A stretch of DNA of 45,463 nt, taken from positions 1 through 45,463 of the IMG/VR virus record IMGVR_UViG_3300048686_000173, one strand, 5' to 3'. The stretch comes from a virus. Made by a program: the position numbers and the translations under genes. Position 1 is the first letter of the stretch. Every line of letters begins with the position of its first letter. Below, one piece after another: positions 31,404 to 40,400 of the stretch. The notes under the pieces were generated by a model. The model did not search any database, was not told the DNA's origin, and was given only the letters and a program-made list of their open reading frames with translations.

Positions 31404-33110
31404 TTATGTTACTGGTGGTAGTGTATCTGGTGCTACTGTTAAAATAGTAGACAATGCTTGTTTCTGCGGTACATATGTACCGTCTGTTAGTTTTGTCTGA
31501 GCATCGTTATTTATAAATCCTGACATTAGTGATGTGTCAGTAATTGTATATCCCGTTTCAGTTCTTACATTAGTACTAATGCGTATCCATAGTTGACCGT
31601 CCCAACGATATAATATTTGAGGGAAATAGTCTATGCGTAAGAAATATTCTCCAACTTGTGGATTCTGTGGGAATGCAATTCCAGCACCGCTTGGATATCC
31701 GTTTGGTGCTATGCCGTCACCTGTCATATAACCTGTAGTATAACCGAAACTTCGTGGGCTACTACGGGCAATATATTGATATGCAGGGTCACAGTCAGCA
31801 CGCCAGTCCATTTGCTGACTAATTGTACCTGTAAATCCTGGTGCCTCTGGATTAGCATCAGCAGTAGCATATGTATTGTCTGCGGTACCATAAGGTCCTG
31901 TCACCATGCCATATGATTCTACACTTACTACATAATCACTTTCTACTGCTCCTGACCCATTGCCAATTAGTTGTGGGGGGATTTCTATTCTTTCTAAACT
32001 TACAGTACTATGAATCTTCATCGGTTCATAGCCCATATCAGCAGTCATGTCCCAAATGTTTTGTAAAACCTTTTTACTAATCTTTATTGCAGGACTAGGA
32101 TTTTTATAGTTAGGATTGCTGACCATGGTCACGGTACCTGTCATTATAGGAGGACCATTGGCGGCACCTATAATATTAACAGGCGGAGCAGGCTGATTTA
32201 GTTGATTAGATAATACACCATTCTCACTATAAACACCGTATGTAGGAACAATATAGAGGTTAGTCTGATCATATCCTGATTTGGGCAATAAACGTTTTGC
32301 TTCTTCAAGTGCGGCGTTATTAATTGCAATGTTTGTATTGTACCTAGATAGCACATCTTTCAGGTCGTCGGCCGTACTTAATTGCCAATATTCTGCATTT
32401 GGTGGACTGATTCCTGCAGGAACAGGCTGCAAAGATATATAGTTTTTATCACCGAATGTAATAACATAACCTGCAGGATATTCTTTAGTTTTATCCCATA
32501 CTCCTAAATAATTGTCTTGATTTATAGGCTCTGTAAGTATCTGACTAAATTCTTCGCTATCTACTAATGGTTCACATTTGATACGCCATAAATGAGGATA
32601 CCATGTTTGACTAAAACCCTCACTCGCAAAATTAGAATCTGTAATTTGATAAAATCTCTTTAATGCGACTGGAATAGTTTCTTTAAGTGGATTGTAATCT
32701 AATAAGTGAGGAAGTTCTAACACATCACCGACCATTAGTTTACGACCAACAATATCAATCATATCATTATAATGAACAGTGATGAATATGATATCATTGT
32801 TCAAAAATAAACCAAACTGACTTAAATCAAAATCTAAATTTTGAACATTATAGTGTCCACGCAAACGATAAATGTTTGGATCGTATTTTCTATCACGGTT
32901 TTCTAGGAATAATAAGTCTTGAATATTCAATGGACTTTCTGTTGCATACTGTGGCTGAGTATAATCAATACTAGGACCCTGATCCTGTGGACCTAGATAT
33001 TTGTGGATATACAAGTCTGTACCACCAACAGTCAGCATTTCCGAAATAGTTCGGTCTAAAAAACGGTAATCGTTTTGTTTATTTTGTCGGTATAGTGATA
33101 AACGTGGCAT
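31404..33110 (-). CDS. 14: Neck protein, gp14-like (568 aa)
   Basis: T4 gp14 with gp13 completes the head neck that receives the tail. Similarity is weaker than for gp15: [20 protein letters not shown] parallels the T4 segment [29 protein letters not shown] matches the GDLIYFP region; [20 protein letters not shown] parallels FEINWVEPYDPFYQLGQ. The order gp14 then gp15 supports the call. At 568 residues it is about twice the T4 length (256); the extra is a long C-terminal region rich in Gly, Pro and Tyr. A late-type GATAAATA precedes it. Confidence 0.75.
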   Translation of the reverse strand: [568 protein letters not shown]

Positions 33111-33130
33111 ATTTGGAGTTACTCTATAAG

Positions 33131-33138
33131 TATTTATC
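33131..33138 (-). promoter_or_regulatory. T4-late-type promoter (GATAAATA)
   Basis: GATAAATA on the minus strand, with about a 15-base leader to the gp14 start at 33110. It drives gp14, gp15 and perhaps the Nudix gene, and lies back to back with an early promoter on the plus strand. Confidence 0.7.
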
Positions 33139-33171
33139 GCATCTACACTTTACGGGAATCATACCAAAAAT

Positions 33172-33200
33172 TTGACAAAAAACATAAATTCTGTTATACT
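33172..33200 (+). promoter_or_regulatory. Strong sigma70-type (early) promoter
   Basis: Consensus TTGACA at 33172-33177, a 17-base spacer and TATACT at 33195-33200. This is the closest match to consensus in the window. The gene starts at 33229 with a TTGGAG ribosome-binding site, so unlike other early genes here it has a leader of about 22 bases. Confidence 0.85.
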
Positions 33201-33228
33201 ATGGGTATTAACTTATATTGGAGTTTAC

Positions 33229-34419
33229 ATGGCTACTCGCAAAAAGAATTCTGAAGATTTCAGTCAGGTGAAGGCACTCAATCCACGAGATGCGGATACT
33301 AAGTATTATGGTGAGGAACCATTGTTCGTACTACAGCCCGAACCGACTCTTAGGGCTACGGCTTTTGGTGCATCGTTTAATTGGTATACTAAATTTTATG
33401 CTAAAAAGGATGCTAGAGAATTTATCGTTCAATATCTAGAGCATCACAAACGTTTGGCTGATGCTAAGATTGTTAGAAAAACGGCTGATAATCAAGTCAT
33501 CAATACGTATGGCTGGCTTGCCCGGATGACATTGCGCGGCCTAGAACTTACTGAAGAAGAAAACGTTCGGTTTCAAAATGAAATTAACAGACTGATTAAA
33601 TCAGTCAATTCTCCCGAACTAAAAGAAAGCAAAACTTCAATCCGTAAAGAAGTAGTTGAAAATGTAGTTAGTCGTCCTAATGTTCAAGACATTATGAAGG
33701 AAAAGGCTAGGGAAGCCGGTGGCGAACTTGAAGGTCTGTTTGACAATTTTATTCTTACTGGTGCGCCCTCAAAATTTGCTACAAAAGCACTAGATGAAGT
33801 TGCAAAAAAGAATGTGTTACCACAACATATCTCTTTGTTGACTGATGTTTGGAAGAAGAAACTTGACGAGTTTAATGAACTGCATGAAGGTAAATGCAAA
33901 CAACTTAACGAAGGTTATTCTTACCTCAACAAAACACAAGTTAAGAACATTATCAAATTTATTGAACAGGTTATCATCGACCTTAATAGTTATATTTCTG
34001 TTAAGAAAGCCAATAAGGCACCTAGGGTTCGTAAGGCTGTTCCTGTTGAAAAGATTGTCGGTAAACTTAAGTATCTTAAAACATTCAAGGATACTGCAAG
34101 CAAATTGGATCTTGTAAGTATCAGCCCTGTGAAACTCCATGGAGCAAGTGAGGCGTGGGTTTATGATACTGCAAAGCGCAAACTGCATCACTATCTCGCT
34201 GATGAGTATTCAAAGGCATTTACTGTCAAAGGTAATACTTTGCTAGGGTTCGATGCAGGAAAGAGCGAAGTCAAAACACTACGCAAACCTGCAGAGCAGA
34301 TTAAAGAAGTAATGGGTAGCAAGCCTGCGGCTAGAAAGTTTTTTGATAACATTAAGGCAGTGGCTACTAAACCTAACGGTCGTTTTAACGAAAACATGAT
34401 TATTCTCAAGGCGTTTTAA
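33229..34419 (+). CDS. Unknown early protein (396 aa)
   Basis: No family recognised. It is a large basic protein: N-terminal ATRKKNSEDFSQVKALNPRD, a helical middle (LTEEENVRFQNEINRLIKS), and a Lys-rich second half with VRKAVPVEKIVGKLKYLKTF and the DTAKRKLHHYLADEYSKAF segment. The mixed basic character suggests nucleic-acid or nucleoid association. Start chosen at ATG 33229 for its GGAG site; a frame opening at 33172 would begin inside the promoter. The strong promoter marks it as early and well expressed. It overlaps the next gene by one base. Confidence 0.75.
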   Translation: MATRKKNSEDFSQVKALNPRDADTKYYGEEPLFVLQPEPTLRATAFGASFNWYTKFYAKKDAREFIVQYLEHHKRLADAKIVRKTADNQVINTYGWLARMTLRGLELTEEENVRFQNEINRLIKSVNSPELKESKTSIRKEVVENVVSRPNVQDIMKEKAREAGGELEGLFDNFILTGAPSKFATKALDEVAKKNVLPQHISLLTDVWKKKLDEFNELHEGKCKQLNEGYSYLNKTQVKNIIKFIEQVIIDLNSYISVKKANKAPRVRKAVPVEKIVGKLKYLKTFKDTASKLDLVSISPVKLHGASEAWVYDTAKRKLHHYLADEYSKAFTVKGNTLLGFDAGKSEVKTLRKPAEQIKEVMGSKPAARKFFDNIKAVATKPNGRFNENMIILKAF

Positions 34420-35069
34420 TGTTGAGCAGAATAATAACTTTTGGTTGCTCATACAGTTACGGAAAAGGTCTAGAGGATTGCTATGATGCCATTTCAGGTA
34501 ACGCCGGAGTTAATCCTAGTAAATTTTGTTATTCTGCCCTGCTTGAAAAAGATTTGAATATAAGTGTAGAAAATTTATCTTTACCCGGTGCATCTAATGT
34601 ACTTATTTTAGACAAGATTTTAAATTATAAGTTTGACCACACAACTGATTTTGTTCTTGCTCAATGGAGTTCACCGTTCAGATTTACAAGATTTAAAATT
34701 GTTAATGATGAATTTAATACTGACCAAATAGGCATATGGGTAGATGCGGAGTACTCAAAATCTTATTTCCGTATGTTTGAGAAATATCATATGCTTTTAG
34801 ACTCTTATAGATGCATACAACATGCAGAATTGTACTTGAAGTCTAACAACATACCTTACTTCTTTTTTACTTTTTTCGGTCCATCTTATGCAGATATATT
34901 GCCTAATGGATTAGATATTCAATGGTTTAAAACTCCTGTAAAATCATTAGACCATTTAATTGTCGATAGAGCATTGAACAAAAAACATCCCGGAAAAGGA
35001 TCCCACAAGTTAGTATCACATTTTTTACAAACAATTATACAAAAGGAAATAGCAAATGAATCAAATTGA
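34419..35069 (+). CDS. SGNH-like hydrolase, second copy (216 aa)
   Basis: The N-terminus IITFGCSYSYGKGLED has the same GCSxS arrangement as the 18711 gene, and LSLPGASNVLILDKI and HPGKGSHKLVSHF are the likely later blocks. The sequence in between is quite different, so the two are relatives rather than recent copies. An acyl-hydrolase or acyl-transferase acting on glycans is likely, substrate unknown. Its start shares the A of the preceding TAA, and its end overlaps the MazG gene by 14 bases. Confidence 0.62.
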   Translation: MLSRIITFGCSYSYGKGLEDCYDAISGNAGVNPSKFCYSALLEKDLNISVENLSLPGASNVLILDKILNYKFDHTTDFVLAQWSSPFRFTRFKIVNDEFNTDQIGIWVDAEYSKSYFRMFEKYHMLLDSYRCIQHAELYLKSNNIPYFFFTFFGPSYADILPNGLDIQWFKTPVKSLDHLIVDRALNKKHPGKGSHKLVSHFLQTIIQKEIANESN

Positions 35070-35493
35070 TCTAAACAAATACCAAGATTTCGTAGAGGCA
35101 GTAACAAGCGAACCCAGTAATGATTTAACAACATTTATGAATCGTTGTAATCTACTAGACGGAAATTATGATTTCACAAACAATCAGCATGGACCAGATA
35201 TTAATGTTCCACTCTTGCTTACTGCGTGTTTAGGGCTTGCCGCTGAAAGTGGTGAGTTCTGTGAAATTCCTAAAAAGATTTTCTTTCAGGGTAAGCCGCT
35301 CAATGAAGAAAATGTATTTCATATGAAGCGTGAACTGGGTGACATTATGTGGTATTGGGTTAATGCTTGTCGTGCCTTGAATCTTGATCCTAATGATGTT
35401 ATTGCAGAGAACGTGAAGAAACTTGAAGCCCGATACCCGGGCGGACACTTTGACGCATTCCATAGCGAAAACCGCTTACAGGGAGATTTGTAA
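35056..35493 (+). CDS. MazG-like nucleotide pyrophosphohydrolase (145 aa)
   Basis: MazG proteins hydrolyse nucleoside triphosphates, in phages perhaps lowering (p)ppGpp or clearing host nucleotides. The metal-binding pattern ExxE...ExxD is present: LAAESGEFCE (E64, E67) and KRELGDIMWYW (E93, D96), with the helical spacing of the family. AAGGAA lies before the start at 35056. Conserved in many aquatic phages. Cut off from gp13 by a new late promoter. Confidence 0.88.
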   Translation: MNQIDLNKYQDFVEAVTSEPSNDLTTFMNRCNLLDGNYDFTNNQHGPDINVPLLLTACLGLAAESGEFCEIPKKIFFQGKPLNEENVFHMKRELGDIMWYWVNACRALNLDPNDVIAENVKKLEARYPGGHFDAFHSENRLQGDL

Positions 35494-35507
35494 TCCATAG
35501 GTTACCT

Positions 35508-35515
35508 GATAAATA
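35508..35515 (+). promoter_or_regulatory. T4-late-type promoter (GATAAATA) inside an inverted repeat
   Basis: GATAAATA lies between the arms GTTACC (35501-35506) and GGTAAC (35526-35531), six bases each. The downstream ATG is at 35536. No other late promoter in the window is flanked this way. Confidence 0.65.
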
Positions 35516-35535
35516 CATATTATTGGGTAACATAT

Positions 35536-36333
35536 ATGACTATAAATTCTAACGCTAGCATCTTATCAACACCTTCAGGGTTAACGCTAGACGAACTTAA
35601 ACAAGCATTATTTAATAATGTTAGGTTACGATTAGGTGATGGAATAATTGATTTAGAATTAGATCCGCAACATTATGATGCGGCGTATAATTACGCTATT
35701 AAAACATATCGTCAACGAGCACAAAATTCTACAGCAGAGTCATATATTCTTATGACTGTAGAAAAGAATGTTGACATCTACACACTACCAGAACAAATTA
35801 TTAATGTTCGTGCTATTTTTAGACGCACTGTGGGACTAGAAACTGGGCCCGCCGCAAGTAGTTTTGATCCCTTCAGTAGTGCTATTCTCAATACTTACCT
35901 ATTAAACTATAACTACGCAGGTGGCATGGCAACATATGATTTTTATGCAGGTTATGTAGAACTAGCAGCCAGAATGTTTGGTGGATATGTTATCTATACA
36001 TTTGATCCTGTAAGTAAAGTATTGCGTATTGTGCGTGATCCAAAAGGTACTGGAGAAAGAGTATTATTGTGGTGCGATGTTCAACGAACTGAAGAAATAT
36101 TATTACAGGATCCTGGCGCAGGTGTTTGGATAGCAGACTGGGTTTTTGCAACATTAAAAGGCATCATCGGTGAAGCCCGTGAAAAGTTTGCAAGCATAGC
36201 CGGGCCAGGTGGCGGAAGTTCATTAAATGGTACTGCTATGAAAAATGAAGCAAAAGAATTGCAAAAAGAACTAATTGACGAACTAAAGAGGTATGTTGAT
36301 CACAGTCAACCATTGACTTGGATTCAAGGTTAA
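35536..36333 (+). CDS. 13: Neck protein, gp13-like (265 aa)
   Basis: With gp14 forms the neck below the packaging portal. The N-terminal LDELKQALFNNVRLRLGDGI, then YDAAYNYAIKTYRQRAQNS, and the repeated aromatic core (GGMATYDFYAGYVELAARMFG) match what I know of gp13-type proteins of aquatic T4-like phages. The C-terminal GEAREKFASIAGPGG and YVDHSQPLTWIQG are typical as well. Close in size to T4 gp13 (309). It stands apart from gp14/gp15, which are on the other strand over 2 kb upstream. Confidence 0.78.
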   Translation: MTINSNASILSTPSGLTLDELKQALFNNVRLRLGDGIIDLELDPQHYDAAYNYAIKTYRQRAQNSTAESYILMTVEKNVDIYTLPEQIINVRAIFRRTVGLETGPAASSFDPFSSAILNTYLLNYNYAGGMATYDFYAGYVELAARMFGGYVIYTFDPVSKVLRIVRDPKGTGERVLLWCDVQRTEEILLQDPGAGVWIADWVFATLKGIIGEAREKFASIAGPGGGSSLNGTAMKNEAKELQKELIDELKRYVDHSQPLTWIQG

Positions 36334-36396
36334 CCTAAAATGTTTATTTCTAGTGACTCAGGTAGTACAATAAGTACTGTTGACAGGAGTTCACTA

Positions 36397-37062
36397 ATGA
36401 TCATAGGAATTACAGGCCTCATTGGCAGCGGAAAAGATACTGCTGCCAATTATCTTATAACCCATCATCAATTTAAAAAAGAGAGTTTTGCTAATAGTTT
36501 GAAAGACGCGGTAGCCGCAGTATTTGGATGGGATCGTGAACTATTAGAAGGACAAAGTAAATACAGCCGTGAATGGCGAGAACAAAAAGATGTATGGTGG
36601 AGTGAAAGATTAGGCCAAGACATTACCCCAAGATGGGTGTTACAATATTGGGGTACGGAAGTTCTTAGAAATAGATTCCATGATGATATTTGGGTAGCAA
36701 GTTTAGAAAACAAACTACGTAATTCACGTGATGATATCGTTATAACTGATTGTAGATTTCCGAATGAGATTGACGCAATCAAAAATGCAGGTGGTTTTAC
36801 ATTAAGAATTAATAGAGGACCTAATCCTGAATGGTATGATGATGCAGTAGCATTTACAAAAGGACCGTCACATATAGGTTGGGCTATTGGAAAGTTTAAT
36901 CTACATCAAAAAGGTGTACATGCTAGTGAATATAGTAGTGTAGGACTCGATTATGATTATCAAATTGACAACAATGGTACTATCGTAGACCTACATGAAC
37001 AACTTGCTAAAATATTAGAAGAAATTAATGGTCAACTTCAAGATCGCCACGCTTCCAAGTAA
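36397..37062 (+). CDS. 1: Deoxynucleoside monophosphate kinase, gp1-like (221 aa)
   Basis: Phosphorylates dNMPs for phage DNA synthesis. The P-loop GLIGSGKD (residues 7-14) stands at the N-terminus; YWGTEVLRNRFHDDIWV and VITDCRFPNEIDAI are the substrate and LID-like segments seen in T4 gp1. Length is close to T4 gp1 (241). Start chosen at ATG 36397 with AGGAG upstream; the frame could begin at 36340 but that adds a non-homologous Ser-rich leader. The 3' end overlaps the minus-strand HNH-like gene by 38 bases. Confidence 0.88.
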   Translation: MIIGITGLIGSGKDTAANYLITHHQFKKESFANSLKDAVAAVFGWDRELLEGQSKYSREWREQKDVWWSERLGQDITPRWVLQYWGTEVLRNRFHDDIWVASLENKLRNSRDDIVITDCRFPNEIDAIKNAGGFTLRINRGPNPEWYDDAVAFTKGPSHIGWAIGKFNLHQKGVHASEYSSVGLDYDYQIDNNGTIVDLHEQLAKILEEINGQLQDRHASK

Positions 37063-37369
37063 CATTTTTTCTTTTAACAACTTCCACACAATTCAAACAG
37101 ATACTTCTTAAATTTATTAAGTTTCCATTTTCTAAATTTCCGTCTATATGAAAAACGGTTATTTGATTTGGGAACAAACTTCTAAAGCCACATAGATCAC
37201 ATGTGGTTTTTTTATTGTACCCTTGATTCTTCCATCTAGGTTCTCTGGGTTTTAGTTTTTTCTTTTTGCGGCCGCACTCATCACATATACTTCTATAGTG
37301 GGTGACACCCTCACGCTTGTAGTTAACGGCACAAGGGTTTTTACTGCATGTTTTACATATAGGACGCAT
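37025..37369 (-). CDS. HNH/zinc-ribbon protein (114 aa), possible endonuclease
   Basis: Two CxxC knuckles at the N-terminus (PICKTCSKNPC and ICDECGRKK) are followed by a basic block, then CDLCGF. The last third, VFHIDGNLENGNLINLRSIC, has the HNH order H-x-D-G-N-x(2)-N-x(4)-NL-x(2)-C with final LNC, a treble-clef fold. It may be a homing-type or recombination nuclease, or a zinc protein that lost activity, as only one of the two catalytic His is obvious. It carries its own TATAAATA promoter, with five bases to the ATG. Confidence 0.7.
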   Translation of the reverse strand: MRPICKTCSKNPCAVNYKREGVTHYRSICDECGRKKKKLKPREPRWKNQGYNKKTTCDLCGFRSLFPNQITVFHIDGNLENGNLINLRSICLNCVEVVKRKNVTWKRGDLEVDH

Positions 37370-37374
37370 ATAGA

Positions 37375-37382
37375 TATTTATA
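37375..37382 (-). promoter_or_regulatory. T4-late-type promoter (TATAAATA)
   Basis: Exact consensus on the minus strand with five bases to the ATG at 37369, so the transcript should begin on the initiator codon. Confidence 0.72.
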
Positions 37383-37395
37383 AACCTTCGAAGGC

Positions 37396-37414
37396 ACGCT
37401 AATTGGCGTTTTTT
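37396..37414 (+). terminator. Weak terminator-like hairpin
   Basis: ACGCT and GGCGT (one U-G pair) can close an AATT loop, followed by six T. It precedes the sheath promoter and may block read-through into the sheath gene. The stem is short, so this is tentative. A ten-base palindrome CCTTCGAAGG (37385-37394) adjoins it. Confidence 0.35.
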
Positions 37415-37424
37415 ATTGCCTTTT

Positions 37425-37432
37425 GATAAATA
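37425..37432 (+). promoter_or_regulatory. T4-late-type promoter (GATAAATA)
   Basis: GATAAATA upstream of the sheath gene at 37487, with a leader of about 50 bases holding a small AGGT/ACCT hairpin closed by a GTAA tetraloop (37446-37457) and an AAGGA site. Confidence 0.72.
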
Positions 37433-37486
37433 TTATAATGCAAACAGGTGTAAACCTCATAATCTTACAATAAAGGAAAAAGTAAA

Positions 37487-40400
37487 ATGGCATTAACATC
37501 TCCAGGCGTAGAAGTAACAATCACCGACGAAAGTCAGTATCTTCCTTCCGCTACATCATCAGTTCCATTGGTAGTTATAGCAACATCACAAAATAAAGCC
37601 AATGCTTCTAGAACAGGAATAGCCCAAGGCACAACAGCGGCTAACGCAGGGAAATTATATCAAGTTACAAGTCAACGTGACCTTGTAAATTTATATGGTC
37701 AACCCTTCTTTTATACTACAGCAAACGGCACCCCACTACAGGGTTATGAACTAAACGAATATGGTCTTTTAGCAGCCTATTCACTTTTAGGCGTAACAAA
37801 TCGTTGCTATGTTTTAAGAGCAAATATTGACCTTGCTAGTTTAGTAGGAACAACATCAAGACCAGTCGGTGAGCCTGACGATAATACATGGTGGTTAGAC
37901 ACAACTACATCTACATGGGGCATTTATCAATTTAATGCTACAACAGGTAAATTTGTATTACAAACACCTATTGTAATTACTGATACTGATTTCTTGTCAT
38001 CCGGAGTTCCAATAACAAGTGTAGGTAATATCGGTGATTATGCTGTAGTTGCTATTCCAAATTATAACATTCCAAGTTCAAACCAAAAAACTTATTTTTA
38101 CAAAACTACTGCTAATCAGTGGGTAGGATTAGGCGGTTCTGCATGGCGCTTAGATGTTCCTACAGTCACAGGTGCAAATACAAATCCTACCTTAACAGCA
38201 GGTGACACGTTTACTATAGACGGTAGTGGTTTTTGGAGTACTACAATTACTGTGCCAGCAGGCCCAAATAATACAATCGCTGGCGTTGCTGCGGCAATCA
38301 ATGCACTAGGTTATGCAACATTGGCTGCAGAGGTTCGTAACGGAAGACTTTGTGTATTCTCTAATCAAAACTTAGTAGCAAGCACCACTCCTCCTTACTT
38401 AGAATTTACTACAGGTGTAGGTACAGCACTAGCCGATATCGGAATTACTGCTGGATATGAATATAATCAATCATTAGTTGAATATGGTACATCAGCGCAA
38501 ATGCCATTATGGACCAGTTCACAAACATATCCTAGACCTACTGGTTCAGTTTGGATTAAGGTAGGTGCAGCAGGCGTAGGACTAAATCCTATAGTTGCAA
38601 ACTATGATACAGTTACAAATAATTGGATTAATAAAAATGTAACTTTAGGCCTAAGCGATTGGGCAGTTAATGCTGATATCGACAGTTCAGGTGGTTTAGC
38701 GATCCCTGCTAAATCAGTATATGCACAATATCATTTCAACGGTCAGGCTACCAATGTACCAGTATATTACTGGGAAAGAGTTGCTACGGGTCCTACAGTT
38801 GTTACAGGATCTGTAACAGGATTTAATTTAACTGGACCAAGAACAGTGTATGTTCAGGTAAGCGAGCCCGGTGTTGACGTATTATCAAGTACGTATACAG
38901 TCACCTTACCAAACAACTGTGATCCTACTGACTTTGTAACAGCCTGGTCAGCCGCAAATGTTCCTTATACTACAGCCTCTGTCACTACTGATGACGCAGT
39001 ACAACTAACTCATACTGCAGGCGGCGTGATTATTATGAATGACTTTGATCCAGTAACTGGAGTTTCTAACAATGCCATAGTAGATTCAGGCTTCGTTATA
39101 GGAACAACAGACGGAGTTAAATATGGCCCTGGCGTAGTTAGAGACTTCACCGGAGCAGCATCAACTGCACTTTCAGGTCCTGGTACCGGTTGTACGATTA
39201 ATGTTAGAGCAATACTAGGTTTATATCGTCTAAACGGTGACGGCGTGCAAGCCGGCGGAAGTGGATATAGCGTAGGCAATCAGTTAAAAGTTTTAGGAAC
39301 AGCATTAGGTGGAGCCACTCCTGCTAATGACTTAACAGTTGAAGTTACAAACGTTTCTGCAGGTGCAGTCACAGCAGTTACTTTAGTGTCAGGTACACCT
39401 TCAACTGCAATGTCAGCGCAGTTAAGTAACTGGCGTGAATTTACAATGACTGCTAATGAAGGTGCACCAACTGTAGCACCTGCAAATGATACTAATTGGT
39501 TCTTTAGTGTAACCAATCAAGTAGACATTATGGTTCAAAAGAATGGTAGTTGGATAGGTTATAAAAATACTAATTATGACTTAAACGGTTTCCCATCTGC
39601 AACCGGTACAAATACAACTGATCCCAACGGTCCTATATTCAGCGCAACAGCACCTACACTACAAAGTGATGGTACAGCATTAGCATACGGTGATCTATGG
39701 ATTGATAGCAACGACCTAGAAAACTATCCAGTTATCAGTCGTTGGCAAAATGTCAATGGTTCTGATCAGTGGGTATTGATAGATAACACGGACCAAACTA
39801 CATCAAGTGGTATTTTATTCGCGGATGCACGATGGGCTCCTAGCGGAACAGTTAACCCAGCAGATGATCCTATTCCAACAATTGTAAGTTTATTAACAAG
39901 CAATTATTTGGATTTAGACGCTCCTGAACCAACATTATATCCATCTGGCACATTGTTGTTTAATACAAGACGTTCAGGATATAATGTTAAACAATATCGT
40001 GTAAATTACTTTAATAGCACTTCATATCCTCCACCAGCAGTACTACCAACTTCAACTGATGCATGGGTAACAATCAGTGGAAATCAAGCAGACGGTGCAA
40101 TGTACGCTGGTCGTAAGGCTCAACGTGCTGTTGTTGTAAATGCGTTGCGTCAAGTTGTAGCAACAAATACAGCAATTCGTGATGAAGATAATTTCTTTAA
40201 CTTGATTGCTACACCTAACTATCCAGAACTACAATCAACCATGATTGAATTGAATTCTGCTAGAGGTGAGACAGGCTACATTATCGGTGATACACCGTTA
40301 GGTCTACCTGATAGTGCTACAGACATTCAAGCATGGGCAAACAATGACGCCGGCGCACAAAGTACAGGTGAGCAAGGTCTTGTAACTCGAAACACATACA

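Noticed and set aside
36340-36396. Upstream start for the dNMP kinase
   Set aside because: The added residues do not fit the family, while ATG 36397 has AGGAG and places the P-loop at the expected position.
37385-37394. Palindrome CCTTCGAAGG as an attachment or operator site
   Set aside because: A single ten-base palindrome with no second copy or integrase; it more likely belongs to the intergenic hairpin region.
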